Below, in pieces: positions 56,636 through 64,000 of a stretch of DNA of 64,000 bases. The position numbers were made by a program, and so were the translations under genes. Source of the DNA: Prostheceraeus crozeri (taxonomy: Eukaryota; Platyhelminthes; Polycladida; Euryleptidae); contig CAJQUW010016138.1 in the NCBI GenBank assembly GCA_907163375.1, positions 667,524 through 731,523 of the forward strand, written 5' to 3'. The notes beneath the pieces are model-generated. The model was not told where the DNA came from. It saw only the letters and a program-made list of their open reading frames with translations, and did no database searches. Numbering within the stretch: the stretch's first letter is position 1; each line of letters begins with the position of its first letter.

Positions 56636-57981
56636 CTTTGTACAACACTGACAAGAGCTTGTTCACTAGCAAAGAGAGAAGTCTGTGATGTGTTGCGTGT
56701 GGCGCATGAATGTCCTCCCTTCATTCCATTCATCATTTTTCTTCCCCTCTGCATTCCATATCCGAAGATATGTATCTGGCTTGGGACCACTTTAGCTGCA
56801 TTAGACGGTTGGCCCTTAAAAGAGCCCATGGGTCGTTCTCCGTCCAAAGACACTCTCACTTCTGCAAAAACTCTGAAAGAAAAAGAATATGAGATTAGAG
56901 GCGGCAAGGAAATGATCATGTTGAAGTAACTTAGTGGCAACTTCTTCCGAACTATTCGGACGACGAAGTCCTCCAGCTCTCCAGTGATGTTCAACTTCAT
57001 ATGTAGGCACCGGACTCCGTCGCCCTCATAGCATGTCTGTGTCGAATTGGGGTCGTCAGTGATTGTGGGGATGTCACAGATGTTGTTTTCAAAGAGGGGA
57101 AGATGGACTTCATACACTCTTCTTTTTCTACTCTTCAAACACTCATGCAGTCGCTCAACTTCACCTGCGAACCTCTTATTTATGTCCTTCACTTCCTCCG
57201 TCTCCTTCACCACGCTTCGCATCCGCTCTATCTCTTCATCCTTCCTCGACAAACTCGCTTGCAAACTCTCCACCAAACCTGCCTTCCTCATCAACTCGCT
57301 CCTTTCCGCCATCCATTCCTTCTCCTTCTTTCTCATACTCTCTAACTCTTCCCTCGTTGCCCTATACCCCTCAACCTTCGCCACCTGCTCTTCATTCTCC
57401 TTCAAAACTTTTCTATTTACACTTTCCAAACCCATCACACGATCCTTCAACCTAACAAATGCCTCCGTATCACACCCCTCTTCCCGCCGTGGCGATGACG
57501 CTGACATCGGTTTACCCACTTCCTCACCCTCCCCCTCCAGATCACCGATATCCCCAAACAAATCCTTAATCACCTTATCCAAATCAACATCATCCTTCTT
57601 CTTCATTTCCGCTCTCAACTCAACTTCCTCACTCGAACTCTCATCACTCGCCTTCGTCACCACTTTCTCCCCAACCACGCCCTCAATCGTTGCCACCGCC
57701 TTCCTCACCTCTTCCATTTCCAACAACTCTCCCTCAAACCACGTCTTGAACCCCTTCTCTCCGATAGTCCCACTCTCACACTGCACATGCGCCTTGATAA
57801 ATTCTGCCTCATCCCCCATCACACATACCCGACAAGACACACACAACCTCAACATCACTTTCCTCTCATGGCCCATCGTCCCCTCTTTAGCTTTTAAATG
57901 CTTCTTGAGCTCACTCCCTCTGGCAATCTCGCCGCAACTGCATTTGCCCACTAGCATCTTGGCGTTGCTCGGTTTCGTCAT
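56614..57981 (-). CDS. Zinc-finger/coiled-coil protein (element B)
   Basis: The ATG at 57981 follows a leader intron (acceptor TCTTTACAG). N-terminus: KCSCGEIARGSELKKH and CVSCRVCVMGDEAEFIKAHVQC, a paired Cys/His finger region. Then an acidic linker (DESSSEEVEL) and a long heptad coiled coil (about residues 170-290, EEQVAKVEGYRATREELES type). C-terminal domain: TCYEGDGVRCLHMKLN. The open frame runs to 56614, but an acceptor-like TTTTTCTTTCAG near 56880 and the homologue at 61655 suggest the coding part ends near 56930. Family unknown. The opposite strand is also open but lacks motifs. Confidence 0.65.
   Translation of the reverse strand: MTKPSNAKMLVGKCSCGEIARGSELKKHLKAKEGTMGHERKVMLRLCVSCRVCVMGDEAEFIKAHVQCESGTIGEKGFKTWFEGELLEMEEVRKAVATIEGVVGEKVVTKASDESSSEEVELRAEMKKKDDVDLDKVIKDLFGDIGDLEGEGEEVGKPMSASSPRREEGCDTEAFVRLKDRVMGLESVNRKVLKENEEQVAKVEGYRATREELESMRKKEKEWMAERSELMRKAGLVESLQASLSRKDEEIERMRSVVKETEEVKDINKRFAGEVERLHECLKSRKRRVYEVHLPLFENNICDIPTITDDPNSTQTCYEGDGVRCLHMKLNITGELEDFVVRIVRKKLPLSYFNMIISLPPLISYSFSFRVFAEVRVSLDGERPMGSFKGQPSNAAKVVPSQIHIFGYGMQRGRKMMNGMKGGHSCATRNTSQTSLFASEQALVSVVQRFHCSTG
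56811..56826 (-). terminator. Histone-type hairpin in the coiled-coil gene 3' region (element B)
   Basis: On the minus strand: GAACGACCCATG, then GGCTCT-TTTA-AGGGCC and AACC. It corresponds in position to 62814-62827 in element C (GAACGAACCATCA before a related hairpin). Confidence 0.5.
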
Positions 57982-58230
57982 GATAATTCTGTAAAGATAG
58001 AGTAAAATTTGATGGCAAGTGTTTATAGGATACTACTTGCTGATATGCATTGAAAGACTAAGTCATCAAACATTTGACAGCAAACGTTGGAATAAAATCG
58101 TCAACCAAAGTTAAAGAGTATGATTCCTAGCTTTATCCTAAATCCCAAAGTTTGATAGCAAACCTTGTCAGAGCACTCAACGTTCGTCTTGTAACTTGAA
58201 ACAGGAGTGAAGACTAGAGAAAAGTCGCGG

Positions 58231-58238
58231 TTTATATA
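58231..58238 (-). promoter_or_regulatory. TATA box of the coiled-coil gene (element B)
   Basis: GGTATATAAACCGCG on the minus strand matches TATATAAACCGCG at 33401 in element C. A donor-like GTTGAGTGC follows about 55 bp later. Confidence 0.6.
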
Positions 58239-58269
58239 CCCAGCGAGCACAAACCTATGATTCAGACCT

Positions 58270-59140
58270 TCCTTATTTGGACATGCTTTTAACTTGACAA
58301 CAGCAGTTTTACTATGTATGGGCATCGCGAGTCACCGTGCTTTCTGTTACCAACTCCCAACACAAAGACGGATTCCCCTATGACGTGAAAAGGTTTGACG
58401 TCAATGCTTGCAGTAACCATCCCATTTTTACCAAGTTACAATGACAAACGATAGACGTTGCCAACCCTGAGTTACTGAGGCTAGACGAAGAAGGCCTGAT
58501 AGTAAGCCAGCAAGCGTTTGGGTGTTAAGCTCTTGAATCCGTTACAGGCATTACTCAGAGGGGATCTTATCCCAACTCCAAGGCCTCGACCCACAAATCC
58601 AACTTCGAGCGAACAGAGCGTGCGTCATATCACTGTGTTGGTATCCGGGCCCCAGTTTTGACATGAAAACCGGTGGAGTTATTTACAAGAGGAAACGACC
58701 CAAGTCACAGAGACTCATAAACGACTGCTTTTTATTCAAAAACTTTAATTATTGTCATAAAATATGAATTTAAATTTTTCAGTATTTTAGTACTACTCAT
58801 AAAACGTTTATAAGTAGTCTGTCACCTACAGCACAGCAAGAGCTGTCGAATGTTTTTTGAATCAAGTCTAAAGGACTTGTAGAAGCAAAGTTATAGCCGT
58901 TTGAAGATTTCGGCCTACTATCATCAAATGGTCAGTCATGCTATACTGACTAACCTATAAGTCTGACACCTTAGCTGATATCAGCAATGGAAAGTCAGAA
59001 GTCCGATATCGGAACTCAAGAGAAACGACTTACCTGCAGTCAGTTTCTCAACTTAGTGAAATTCCTCTCACGATCCCGTTCTTATATACCCTGTGAATAT
59101 GCAATCGATAAGAGGGGGGGGTCAAAACATTATTTGTCAC
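58270..59140. other. Element B right-arm leader region without a gene
   Basis: It is colinear (reverse) with 32440-33380 of element C. It includes a GCTGATATCAGC palindrome motif near 58975 and no long ORF with motif support. Confidence 0.5.
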
Positions 59141-59961
59141 AAATTTGACGCTGATTCTAAATCTGGTCTCTGTTTTCCCGTCCGAGGCTTGCTTCACCCA
59201 CTAGAGCGATTTTCATAAACATTCTAACTGTGTCGTTTTTCGCCAAGGTCCCAAATTTTCAATAACGTCTCACCTCTAAACGAAGGCAGATACGAACAAG
59301 CCATGTTTTCCACTGAATTTGTCTCACTCCCAGCTTTCAAATGAGCTATTGTACGACTTTCTACGATGTCTACAACCAAAGTTGGAAGATCGTTGCAGAG
59401 GGGGGGGTCAGAACTTTTTCTCTCCGATTTTGCTGGAAACATCCTTCCTAACCCAAAATTTCACGTAGACTCCGAATCTGCACTCCATTTTCCCATCCGA
59501 GGTCTCCTTCTGCCCGAAACATGGACCTTCTCATCCCAAAACATCCAACACCTACCTTTTCCAACTCTGACGTTTTCAAAGATTCCACCCCTTGCCTCTT
59601 CACTCCTCCTTCCGTCCTTCCCAACCCAAAATTTCACGTAGATTCCACATCTGAACTCCACTTTCCAATCCAAACCCTCCTTCATGACGAATTCCAGCCT
59701 TTCTCATCCCAAAACCTCCAACACCTGACTTTTTCAACTCTACCACTCCACCCCTTCTCCCTTCCGAGATTCCACTCCTAACTGGAAAACTCCTGCCTTC
59801 CTTCCCGAGGGGGGGTGGGGACCCGTTTTCTCCTAACGGACCCATTCCTCCATCACATCCTTGACCCTCTCCCTCACCTTCCTGCCAGAGGGGGGGCTGA
59901 GTCAGCATGATGACTCATCACTGCACCGCACTGTCCTTGCGTCTGGGATGGGGTTACTACT
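59140..59961. repeat. Element B right TIR
   Basis: Reverse complement of the left TIR with a single module, ending TTACTACT before TATGTT. An outer-promoter-like TATATA lies just inside at about 59082-59089 on the minus strand. Confidence 0.85.
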
Positions 59962-60769
59962 TATGTTGATACCGTTAGATGTTTTTTCGATGTTTTTGAC
60001 TTCCGATGTTTTCAGAGGTATGTAATTTGTTTTATACATTATGTTTATGCGATTACTAAGATGCAATACCTAGTCCAAACTCTAAACTTTATTTCGAAAT
60101 TCATCTCTACTACATCACCAATATTTTCAGAGCTCATTATTTCATAAGCAATTTCGTGAACCTTTTCAGCGAAGCCTCACTAAAAACTGCACTGGTGTAT
60201 ATGTAGCCTTTTATTCACTTTACAGGTTGTTGAATCATGCTTCGGATGGTAGCTGAAGTCATCCTACCTCGAAGACATCAACAACTTCAAAATGGCATAC
60301 ATTGATTTGGATGTCAACGTGACGCCCAAAGTACATGCCGTTATCAACGAAAGAAGGTGCGAGATTCAACGAAGAATTGGGACGATGTTCAGAACAAGCA
60401 GGAGAGTCAGTCCATCATGATTTCGCAAAGACCTGGGAAAACTATAAGTTAAAGTCCCTGTCTCATCCTGAATATGGCAATTCGCTGAAACGAGCTGTAC
60501 GTGCATACAATGGTCGCCATCTAGTAAACTTATAGACTAAAATCAAATCTTCTTTGTCCGGCTGATATAGTATACCCAGGACTTCACTTCTTCTAATTAT
60601 ATGAGCTCAATTAAGATTGTCATTTTTTCTTTCATGGTCATTAGTTCGACATAATATCTTTTGTCTTCTACCGGTATAACATACATGTAGTTTTCCATAT
60701 AGTAATGAACATTACAAACATACCAATATACCATGATAGCATAGCAAAAATCACTTTTAATCAATCAGA

Positions 60770-61249
60770 TCGCCATTGATTAATAATTAATATGTAACTT
60801 GTAGTCTGCTGCAGTTATGATATTTTGGATATCATATTCGTTTTCTGCGTCATAATCTTACATCTAATCAACATTTTAAACATTTTAATATTCCATATCG
60901 TGTAATCGATCATCAATCAATCAATCAGATCGATATTGATCAATAGCTCATCCGAAACGTAAAATCGGCTGTAGTTATGATACTTTGGATATCATATTCG
61001 TTTTCTGCCAGGTTAGTTTGCATATTATATTGCACTATTATGACATCACAGACGCACAAATCTACTAAATTAATCACTGGTAATCAATCAGATCAATACT
61101 GATCAAAAAAAGTCAATTATCTTTTGAAGAGCTCGTCGTACGATTTTTTGAAATCATATACGTTTTCAGCACAAAATTTTGATGTAGAATCAATTTTCAG
61201 ATTTTATGGACAATTTTTTCAAGGTTAAAGTCAATTTCCAAGCACTGTG
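60770..61249. repeat. Chapaev-like right TIR
   Basis: Reverse complement of 36069-36610 with about 90% identity by eye, ending in GCACTGTG directly before the GAGA duplication. Confidence 0.7.
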
Positions 61250-61334
61250 GAGATCTCTAGTTATATAAATATTCAAATTGGCCCACTGATTCAATCAGTT
61301 TTTCAACAATTATGCTTTCTTCCATGACTTTCAT
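61250..61334 (-). pseudogene. Harbinger MADF protein, N-terminal piece
   Basis: The minus-strand frame starts near 61334 or 61325 and reads EKLIESVGQFEYLYN, a stop codon, then RSP up to the GAGA duplication, where the frame continues at 36068. This is the first helix of a MADF domain. The TAG within it would truncate the protein even without the insertion. Confidence 0.7.
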
Positions 61335-61654
61335 CGCTCTCTCTGCCGCTGAGAATGGGACTGATCTCCTAACCTAAGCGGTGGAGCGAGCGGCAGCTAC
61401 AAATTCCCTTATCACACAAATTTGCAGCTGCCCGAAGACGTGCAATTACACGGACAATTTTCTCTGACATGAGGGGCAAGATAGAGGAGATAAGACTTCG
61501 GTCAGAGAGTTCAGCGGTGAAGCTGAGCGGCAGAACGGTGGCAATGTGAATCGGCCTTTAGAGTTTTATAAACTAGGAATCAATCGCTTGCCATCAAGCG
61601 TTTCCGGACTTTTAAATCGATAGTCATTCTATTTCATCTTTCCTTTTACAGATC

Positions 61655-62719
61655 ATGGGAGGTAACAGCAAATTTCTATTTAAAAAGTGCTCGTGTGGCG
61701 AGATCAAAAGGAGTGTTGAATTCAAGAGACATATCAACAAGTTTAAGGATGCTCCCCTAAAACATAGAGAAATAGACGTCGTTTCCGGCTGCGAAACATG
61801 GCTCAAATTCCTAAAAGGTAAAGGACATGCAGAATTTTATGAAACTCATTTGAAATGTCCAGTGAAGAAGGTTGTTAATTATACAACTTCTGACATCGGC
61901 AAAACCATCATGTCTTATTCTAATCAACATATGGTTGATTTGGATGCAGCTTTACAAGATGCAATCGACGCTATCGTTGAACGTCCCATGCCAAGTGCCA
62001 GGGCACCCCCCTCATCCAATGAGTCCGGTGACACCTCAGATGAATCTGACTCTGAGGAAGTTGTCGTAAAGACAAAACCAGATGCGGCTACAAAACCGAT
62101 AATGCATTCCTCCCCCAACAAACCGAAGGGGATTAAAGTCTAGACAGAAAACTGGAATAAAGATGAACAGGCTGCAAAAATCGGTCAGGAATTCGCAATT
62201 ACAAAATTGAAAGACGAGTTGAGCAGGTATAAAAATGAATGTGCATCTCTTAGAGAGGAAAATTTCCAACTCAAAGGCCAAATTGATGAAATAAAAAACC
62301 TGAAGAAACAGGTCATCAACTTGGAATCATTCCGCGAGCGAGCGCTGGCTAGCGAGAAACGAGTCAGTGAGCAAGTCGAATGTATTAAAAATGTAGAATC
62401 TCAAGAACAGACACTCAAACTGCAAATTGAGCAGGTAAAAATGAACCTGGCTGAAGTCAAAGATACAGTCGCAAAGGAGAGGAGAACAAAGTTACATCTT
62501 CCAGTTGTTAGCAGTCGCATAGTTGACGACATAATTTCAGAAAGCGAAGATCTTGACTGTACTTTTGAATGTTATGAGGGAGCGATAGCGGAGATGCGTT
62601 GCCTACACATCTCCATTAAGCATGATGGAGAAATCAAACAACTACGACATCGCAAACGGAAGTTACCCAAGAAGTATTTGGCTCACCCTCCACCAGCGAA
62701 GGGGTCACGAAAGGTCTAA
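61655..62719 (+). pseudogene. Zinc-finger/coiled-coil protein (element C), one in-frame stop
   Basis: Acceptor TCCTTTTACAG at 61641-61651, then ATG at 61655. The frame runs to 62719 with one TAG at 62141-62143. N-terminus KKCSCGEIKRSVEFKRH, C-x-H pairs (ETHLKC), acidic linker (NESGDTSDESDSEE), coiled coil (62207-62490) and C-terminal FECYEGAIAEMRCLHISIKHDGE, colinear with the element B protein. About 354 codons. The leader intron was invaded by Harbinger, so the promoter now lies 28 kb away. Nuclear or DNA-associated function is possible from the finger; no enzyme motif seen. Confidence 0.75.
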
Positions 62720-62813
62720 GTGAATATGCTAAGTTAATATTCATCTCTATCAGTTGAATAAAAATTCATCCTTTTTCCTTCTATTTTTCAGATATAACGT
62801 GAACGAACCATCA

Positions 62814-62830
62814 GCCCTCTTAAGGGCCAC
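62814..62830 (+). terminator. Histone-type hairpin after the coiled-coil gene (element C)
   Basis: GCCCT-CTTA-AGGGC followed by CACC and preceded by GAACGAACCATCA, after a 3' UTR intron-like acceptor (TTCTATTTTTCAG, 62779-62791). Confidence 0.5.
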
Positions 62831-62986
62831 CATGGGGCAAGACATGATAGTACCTCCTCGCGGTTTGCCCTGGACAGGCTTCGGTCTGACTAAATCTATC
62901 ATATAAATTAAAGCATCAAGTTGTATCAGTCAAATTTAACGGTGCATGGCACGGAGAACTTCGGTATGATACTTCCTGCTGATGGG

Positions 62987-63039
62987 CGTTCTCTTTTGAA
63001 ACGGCGGTGAGACCCGCAGTGATAAGTGCCGCATGGGGT
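62987..63039 (+). ncRNA. Candidate structured RNA motif (element C)
   Basis: GTTCTC-TTTT-GAAAC hairpin, then CGG-TGAGAC-CCG and CAGTGATAAGTG. It is the diverged homologue of 11410-11459 and 11062-11110, with a further match downstream (GGGCGAC at 63112). Confidence 0.4.
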
Positions 63040-63184
63040 AGAGACTTCCTTAATCCGACCCTCCGAACGGTGTGGTCGTATTTCCTCGACGTAGCGCTTT
63101 GACCGTCATGGGCGACATTTAGCCATCTGTCACAGGTTTCCTTATAAATTCTCCATTGCATACGTTATCTGAGAATGAATCATG

Positions 63185-63203
63185 AGTTCTCTTAAGAACT
63201 ACC
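63185..63203 (+). terminator. Histone-type hairpin (element C, second)
   Basis: AGTTCT-CTTA-AGAACT-ACC, preceded by GAGAATGAATCATG. Equivalent hairpins in element A are at 11641-11656 and 23765-23780. Confidence 0.45.
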
Positions 63204-63740
63204 TCTTCCATAGAGGCTAAATGATGAAGGGATGAAACGGGAGGGCACTCTTGCGCCACACGCAAACAGATACATCTTCTCTCTTCACTAACGCATCAAG
63301 CTCTTCAGACCTCATACTCAGTTAAATAACGACTGGAAAACGTTGTTCATAACTGCAATGTATATCGTAGGTTTCCCGAACTACTCAAGGACTACTCAAG
63401 GAGGCTACTCAAGGGGGGGGTCGTCACTTCCCGAACGCAACTTGTCTTTTATCAAGACTAAAGATAGAAAAATGTTCCTACATCGGTACCGCAGTGTTTA
63501 TCAGTACCGCACTGTGTTTCATAGGGTTTATAAATTAAGAAGTCCTGTGGTGTTTTACTTCTTCACACATTACGAATGTAGAAACCTATCTCACATGAAA
63601 ATGCAATGTGTAGAAACAGAATCTTAATGTCAAAACCAAACTCACAACAAACTGTAATGTGCAACACTAGAAACTTGAAACATAAATAATAACAAGCATG
63701 ATGGCAGTGAAGTAGAAACGTAAGTGCTGTCAACATTTTA

Positions 63741-64000
63741 TTAGGTTGAGTCCAATTTAGTTTTGGAAATAGCAATGAGAATATAGTTTATTTTATTCAG
63801 AGTCAAATGATCACGATAATCATCAAAGTTTTCCATCCGAGAGATAATCTTTTGCATACATGTATGTCGCGTAAAACACTCACAAGCATTCACGGAACTA
63901 ACATATTCCGGTCTATAGGAAGGGAACTGAAAGTTAACGCTTTCCAGTTCTTCATGTTTGTTGAAATGGAGATAATTGATATCTACAGTGAGACGAACCT
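63741..64000 (-). CDS. X-domain protein (element C), cut by the window edge
   Basis: The minus-strand frame open to the window edge ends at a stop at 63741-63743. It shows NFQFPSYRPEYV, CFTRHTCMQKIISRMENF and LTLNKINYILIAIS, colinear with residues 55-150 of the element A copy. The N-terminal part is outside the window. No break is seen in the visible part. Confidence 0.7.
   Translation of the reverse strand, partial: VRLTVDINYLHFNKHEELESVNFQFPSYRPEYVSSVNACECFTRHTCMQKIISRMENFDDYRDHLTLNKINYILIAISKTKLDST

Larger units (their letters stand above)
41957..59961. mobile_element. Element B: 18.0-kb Polinton-like pPolB element, most complete copy
   Basis: Termini begin AGTAGTAACCCCATCCCAGACGC on both ends, flanked by the 6-bp duplication TATGTT (41951-41956 and 59962-59967). 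It sits in intron 2 of the Chapaev-like gene. Gene order: X-domain (+), proline-rich small ORF (+), beta-rich protein 1 (+), RING-like (+), unknown 45089 gene (+), X-domain 2 (+), beta-rich protein 2 (+), TBP-like (+), array, pPolB (-), X-domain 3 (+, broken), 97-bp array, coiled-coil gene (-). No integrase, capsid or ATPase was recognised. It fills the gene block that element A has lost. Confidence 0.9.
36965..60535 (+). pseudogene. Chapaev-like element gene (candidate DDE transposase), 3 exons
   Basis: Exon 1 (36965-37159, donor GTGAGT) encodes KECLQKVCLIGFNKC and an alpha-helical start. Exon 2 (about 40590-41935, donor GTAAGC) has LCSLCLSDIGRRMTHNC, KGGRPLKLSRG, IYIDGGGSFLKICLSV, SCDLKLANCLLGLMSHG, FPCRWC and PPELHLLLGVVNTLF. 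Exon 3 (60229-60535, after TTTACAG) has TPKVHAV, SEQAGESVHHDF and SHPEYGNSLKRAVRAYN. I know this pattern as a multicopy gene family in invertebrate genomes; I infer a transposase from its position between the TIRs. Frame breaks near 41290, 41872 and 60375 and a stop near 60250 disable it. Both introns hold insertions (Tc1 pair; element B). Confidence 0.6.
36069..61249 (+). mobile_element. Chapaev-like (CMC-type) transposon with long TIRs, interrupted
   Basis: Termini read CACGGTGCTTGGAAATTGAC (left) and, reversed, CACAGTGCTTGGAAATTGAC (right). The TIRs extend about 500 bp (36069-36610 and 60770-61249). A 4-bp duplication, GAGA (36065-36068 and 61250-61253), flanks it, and removing one copy rejoins the Harbinger MADF frame. 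CAC...GTG ends with 4-bp duplications are what I know of Chapaev elements; a Transib relationship (5 bp) fits less well. It carries one multi-exon gene. Insertions inside account for about 21 kb of its 25 kb. Confidence 0.75.
33550..61557 (+). mobile_element. Harbinger transposon (TTA duplication), interrupted
   Basis: Target duplication TTA at 33547-33549 and 61558-61560. Termini are AGGCCGGTTCTCATTGCAAA on the left and, reversed, AGGCCGATTCACATTGCCAC on the right. The element carries the two classic Harbinger genes: DDE transposase (+) and a MADF/Myb-like protein (-). The MADF gene is split by a Chapaev-like transposon (36069-61249) that in turn holds two Tc1 copies and element B. Without the insert, Harbinger would be about 2.8 kb, a normal size. 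Confidence 0.85.
29283..64000 (+). mobile_element. Element C: third pPolB-family element, split by insertions, right end off the window
   Basis: The left end (AGTAATCCCATTGC, then GACTCATCGCTGCTGACTCAGCCCCCC) matches the A/B termini but is diverged and lacks one AGT. C sequence occupies 29283-29771, 31717-33549 and 61558-64000. It carries inward TATA boxes, the coiled-coil gene, structured-RNA and hairpin motifs, and an X-domain gene at the window edge. Its divergence from A and B suggests an older or different subfamily. The target duplication cannot be checked because the right end is outside the window. Confidence 0.8.

Noticed and set aside
57047-57994. 315-codon plus-strand ORF
   Set aside because: It is antisense to the coiled-coil gene, Ser/Pro/Thr-rich without domains, and open only because the opposite strand codes for Glu/Lys-rich heptads.
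36069-61249. Transib assignment for the CACAGTG-ended transposon
   Set aside because: Symmetric ends give a 4-bp duplication (GAGA) that exactly restores the interrupted MADF frame; Transib makes 5-bp duplications. Chapaev-like fits better, though not proven.

Overview
This window is invertebrate metazoan DNA made almost entirely of transposable elements. It has no operons or ribosome binding sites, its genes carry GT-AG introns and TATA boxes, and its elements include CR1-like LINEs, Penelope-like, Gypsy, pogo/Tigger-like, Harbinger, Chapaev-like and Tc1 elements. No single-copy host gene was recognised. The species cannot be named from sequence alone.

The main content is three members (A, B, C) of one large DNA element family. 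They have long terminal inverted repeats (TIRs) and encode a protein-primed type B DNA polymerase (pPolB). A spans 9143-25834 with 6-bp target duplication ATCTCG. B spans 41957-59961 with duplication TATGTT. C runs from about 29283 to 33549 and from 61558 past the window end. The ends begin AGTAGTAA and the duplications are 6 bp, both typical of Polinton/Maverick elements. However, I see no integrase, capsid, packaging ATPase or maturation protease. Instead the family encodes a spliced pPolB with zinc fingers and an endonuclease VII-like insert; a TATA-binding-protein-like protein in two half ORFs; a repeated small domain (here 'X-domain') found alone several times and also inside pPolB; two paralogous beta-rich proteins; a RING-like fragment; and a zinc-finger/coiled-coil protein. 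Most transcription units start at clear TATA boxes, and several end at hairpins like those of replication-dependent histone mRNAs.

Layout: 1-3.4 kb, decayed Penelope-like element with a Gypsy fragment inside. 3.4-5.8 kb, no gene. 5.8-26.9 kb (minus), a CR1-like LINE whose ORF1 is split exactly by element A. 27.0-28.3 kb, pogo-like transposase remnant. 28.66-29.28 kb, a second LINE ORF1 interrupted by element C. Inside C lie a Penelope-like insertion (29.77-31.72 kb) and a Harbinger element (33550-61557, TTA duplication). Inside Harbinger's MADF gene lies a Chapaev-like transposon (36069-61249, GAGA duplication). Inside that transposon's introns lie a Tc1 inside a Tc1 (37280-40551) and element B. 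The window therefore records six successive layers of insertion.

Working model (inference): pPolB copies the element by protein priming; the TBP-like protein, the TATA boxes and the histone-like 3' hairpins suggest the element carries part of its own transcription programme and may couple expression to host S phase. Copies A and B are both damaged, so the active master copy lies elsewhere.
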